NCBI GenBank assembly: GCA_900323505.1
Contig: OOIN01000030.1
Coordinates: 310,001 to 374,000 of the forward strand
Direction: 5' to 3'
Source of the DNA: Ustilago trichophora
Lineage: Eukaryota; Basidiomycota; Ustilaginomycetes; Ustilaginales; Ustilaginaceae
Length of the DNA: 64,000 bases
Part shown: positions 61,686-64,000 of the stretch, piece after piece
How positions within the stretch are numbered: position 1 is the stretch's first letter
Layout of the letters: every line of letters begins with the position of its first letter
Notes under the pieces: generated by a model
Told to the model about the DNA's origin: nothing
What the model saw: the letters and a program-made list of their open reading frames with translations, nothing else
Databases searched by the model: none
Translations under genes and position numbers: made by a program

Positions 61686-63992
61686 TTATTTGGCGGCGTT
61701 GGTTTCGTCCAGAGGCTGGCTGAGGATTATAGGAGATGTCGTGGCGCCTTCGACGATCAATTCGTCCAGTGACATTTCGGGAGCACCTGTCGATGCCTGT
61801 GACTCGGACTTAATAGCACTGCCGCTGGTGCTGTTCCTGGGGTCGGTGGTCGAGGCTTCGATGCCCTCATGAACTGCCTTATGCGTGTGGTCGAAATTGA
61901 CCTTTTCGGGCTTCGTATCCACCTCAGTCACATGTTGCTCAGTATCACCGGCTTCTGCTGGAGGTCGAATGGTAGTGTGACCGTCGGATGATTGAGTTGC
62001 CTTACCTTCCTGACTCTGCTCGACAGTAATCTGGGTCGACTCCGAGCTGCTTTCCTCGAGCTCGAGAGATGGCTGAGGAAGGTCTTTGCTGGCATCGGTG
62101 ACGTCCTTGAGGGCTTCGGTTTCTTCCAGAGCTGAAGCAGTCTTGTGGTCATGGAAAAGGGTGTCTGGCTCCTGAGCGCGTTTCTCTCTTGCAGGCATGA
62201 TCTTCTCCATCGTCTCCACAGTGTGGGCTGTCAGAGTCATGGACACTTCAGTCTTCGGTTGGGACTCGCCTGGCTCAGTCGCGTGCTTCTTGTCTCCTTT
62301 TGCGTCCTTGCTGATGGCAGCTCCCGAGATGTTGTCCTTCTTCTCTACCAGGCTCTTGGCCGACGCCTCTTCCGGGATAGAAGCAACCTTCGTCTTCACC
62401 TCTGAAGCGTTCGCAATAGGTCCACTCGCCTCAGTGAAAGGTGTCTTGTGCTGGACTGGCTTCGATGCGTCAACCGAGGTCGCTTCCGCTTTGTCGTCTG
62501 AAGGCTTAATTTCGGCTTTGAAACTTTCCGTGTCTGGCGTCTTTGAAGTACCAGCTGCCCACGGCTCGACCATGCCTTCGTCCTTTGCGGCATCGCTGTC
62601 TGCCATGTGTGCGGTCTTCATGCTATCAACTGCAACCTCACCCTTTGTATCGACAGGAGCTACGGTCTCCTTGACTTCCTTCGCTGACTTCGCACTGCCT
62701 TTGACATCGACGCTAGTCTCAGGCCACGCCTCCTTTTCAGCGTTCTCCTTAGCAGTGGCAGCGGCCTTCGACTCGTCGACAACCTTACCCTCCGTCGTCA
62801 TTGCCTGCGGCTCCAGTCCCATCTTCGTATCTCTCTTCCAAGAAGCGGGATAATCTTCGTTCTTGCCCGATTTCTGGCCCATGATAGTGATGGCTGGTAC
62901 ATGAGCCGGCTTACTTTCGTCAAAGGCAAAAGACGGCTCGATCTGAGTCTGCGACTCGTCCTCCATGCCCAGAGCCACGTCTGGCTTCGGTGCTGTTGGT
63001 GTCTTGACAGCAGGGGTCTCGGGCGTGGCAGCGGTATCGGTCGACTTCAGAGTATCTTCGATCTTGTCCTTCTGCACCGTGTGCGGGTGGCACTCCAGAG
63101 AGGCAGAATCCATTGGAGAAAGACAAGGGTCTGAAGAAGCCCTGGCAGCTCGACGACGAACGGGTAACATAGGCTCATCCTGCGTCTCTTCCATGTCTGA
63201 TTGACCTTCTTTGACCGTGCTGGAAGATGCTGGCATTTCGGGTAGACTAGCTTGCAGCTCGTCAGAGGATGGTCCTCCATTGCGAGCTCTTTTGAGTGCT
63301 GGCTCGTCTGCTTTTGTTGCGGTGTGGCTTGAAAAAGCTTCCTGTTCGAGCTCTCGCTTGGCCGTTTCTCCCACAGCAGGCTTATCCGGGTTGGTCACGG
63401 GAGTAGCAAAAGAGCTGACTACATTAGAATTGTTGGACGGCTCGGCGTCGCCAAAGGAGCTGATCTGAGATTCATCCATGGCATTGTCGCCCGAGAAATG
63501 CTTCTCGACCCAGGCCTTGGCATCAGCAGGCGAAGCCATGTGCTTGGAAGTATACAAGGACGAATGAGAGGCCAATCTGTGTCCGCTCCTGATTCCCAAG
63601 CGAGAGTAGAGACTCGGCTTGCAGAAAGACGCCATCCTGCCACTTACACCAGCCACAACCTTGAGCACTTCCTTGGCGACGTTCGTGTTCCACACTGGGC
63701 GAAAAAAGATATCGATGCCAAGCGGGGCTTCGTGTGCGTGTCGGGCGGATGCGAGGGATTTGGAGCTGCTACTACTCTTTTTGCGTTTGTGACCGTTGCC
63801 ACTGGTCTGAAAGCTTCCCTCCTCAAAAGGGAGGGTGCGAGCGCGAAGTGCGATGATGGAGCCCTGTTTGCGTAGGTCTCCTGAAGCAAGACTTTTGGCG
63901 AGCTCGATGAATACACTGTCGATCTGCTGAGGTCGGATGAGCATGGTCCATCTGCCCTGGCTCCACAAAGCATGATCGAGCGCCATGTGCAT
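61686..63992 (-). CDS. DUF1917-like protein with a long charged tail, 5' end probably outside the window
   Basis: The frame runs to the window edge: the first ATG inside is at 63992 and no stop precedes it, so the true start is probably beyond 64000. Residues 1-150 (HALWSQGRWTMLIRPQQIDSV; IELAKSLASGDLRKQGSIIAL; GIDIFFRPVWNTNVAKEVLKVV; FCKPSLYSRLGIRSGHRLASHSS) resemble the DUF1917/Bles03 fold (C11orf68 relatives). In that family a KPDxYTxLGI-type block ends the domain. The family's role is not established. The remaining 600 residues are Ser/Thr/Glu/Lys/Ala-rich and probably disordered, much longer than in animal homologues. The assignment rests on a few motif-like stretches, so it is moderate. 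Confidence 0.6.
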   Translation of the reverse strand: MHMALDHALWSQGRWTMLIRPQQIDSVFIELAKSLASGDLRKQGSIIALRARTLPFEEGSFQTSGNGHKRKKSSSSSKSLASARHAHEAPLGIDIFFRPVWNTNVAKEVLKVVAGVSGRMASFCKPSLYSRLGIRSGHRLASHSSLYTSKHMASPADAKAWVEKHFSGDNAMDESQISSFGDAEPSNNSNVVSSFATPVTNPDKPAVGETAKRELEQEAFSSHTATKADEPALKRARNGGPSSDELQASLPEMPASSSTVKEGQSDMEETQDEPMLPVRRRAARASSDPCLSPMDSASLECHPHTVQKDKIEDTLKSTDTAATPETPAVKTPTAPKPDVALGMEDESQTQIEPSFAFDESKPAHVPAITIMGQKSGKNEDYPASWKRDTKMGLEPQAMTTEGKVVDESKAAATAKENAEKEAWPETSVDVKGSAKSAKEVKETVAPVDTKGEVAVDSMKTAHMADSDAAKDEGMVEPWAAGTSKTPDTESFKAEIKPSDDKAEATSVDASKPVQHKTPFTEASGPIANASEVKTKVASIPEEASAKSLVEKKDNISGAAISKDAKGDKKHATEPGESQPKTEVSMTLTAHTVETMEKIMPAREKRAQEPDTLFHDHKTASALEETEALKDVTDASKDLPQPSLELEESSSESTQITVEQSQEGKATQSSDGHTTIRPPAEAGDTEQHVTEVDTKPEKVNFDHTHKAVHEGIEASTTDPRNSTSGSAIKSESQASTGAPEMSLDELIVEGATTSPIILSQPLDETNAAK

Positions 63993-64000
63993 GATCTGCT

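Overview
This is nuclear DNA of a basidiomycete fungus, most likely a smut (Ustilaginomycotina, the Ustilago/Sporisorium/Pseudozyma group). The evidence is roughly balanced base composition, mostly intronless long genes, a few short GT-AG introns with CTGAC/CTAAC branch sites, intron-containing tRNA genes, and a gene carrying the Rua1-type C-terminal Cys/His domain first described in Ustilago. The species is an inference; no marker gene fixes it.

Layout. 0.4-11 kb is gene-dense: an Mps1-type spindle checkpoint kinase, the GET-pathway co-chaperone Sgt2, a molybdopterin synthase sulfur-carrier subunit (MoaD/MOCS2A) with a 7-base first exon, an alpha/beta hydrolase 8 bases after it, a strongly divergent histone H4 gene on the opposite strand, RNase H2 subunit C, and the ribosome-associated Hsp70 Ssz1. 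11-16.5 kb holds an unrecognised low-complexity protein and an ARE1/ARE2-type sterol O-acyltransferase. A tRNA-Glu gene (17.3 kb) sits at the edge of a 5-kb accessory island (about 17.4-22.4 kb) of decayed repeats, including a broken gene with a run of C2H2-like zinc fingers and a second partial copy of it. 22.5-30.8 kb returns to ordinary genes: a methyltransferase, a mitochondrial PPR-like protein, an HDEL-tagged protein disulfide isomerase and the Rua1-type regulator.

About 31-42.7 kb is a stretch of roughly 11 kb with no gene I can support. It is scattered with the palindromic word TACTGTACAGTA and its half forms, and could be a centromere or other silent region. From 42.7 kb genes resume: an FMP30/NAPE-PLD-like metallo-hydrolase, the protein farnesyltransferase beta subunit Ram1, a membrane-anchored double amidohydrolase, an UNC93-like MFS protein, a tRNA-Ala gene with an intron, a ZC3H3-like CCCH zinc-finger protein, a DUF2235 hydrolase, and a 5'-incomplete DUF1917-like protein running off the right edge.

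The genes form no single pathway; this is a typical fungal mix of housekeeping functions (mitosis, ER insertion and folding, prenylation, sterol esterification, RNase H2, cotranslational folding). The most unusual item is the four-exon histone H4 variant at 6823-7554. No single uninterrupted reading frame contains it; it appears only when the minus strand is spliced. It keeps the H4 fold but has lost most of the normal N-terminal lysines. Its stop codon interlocks with that of the convergent hydrolase gene.
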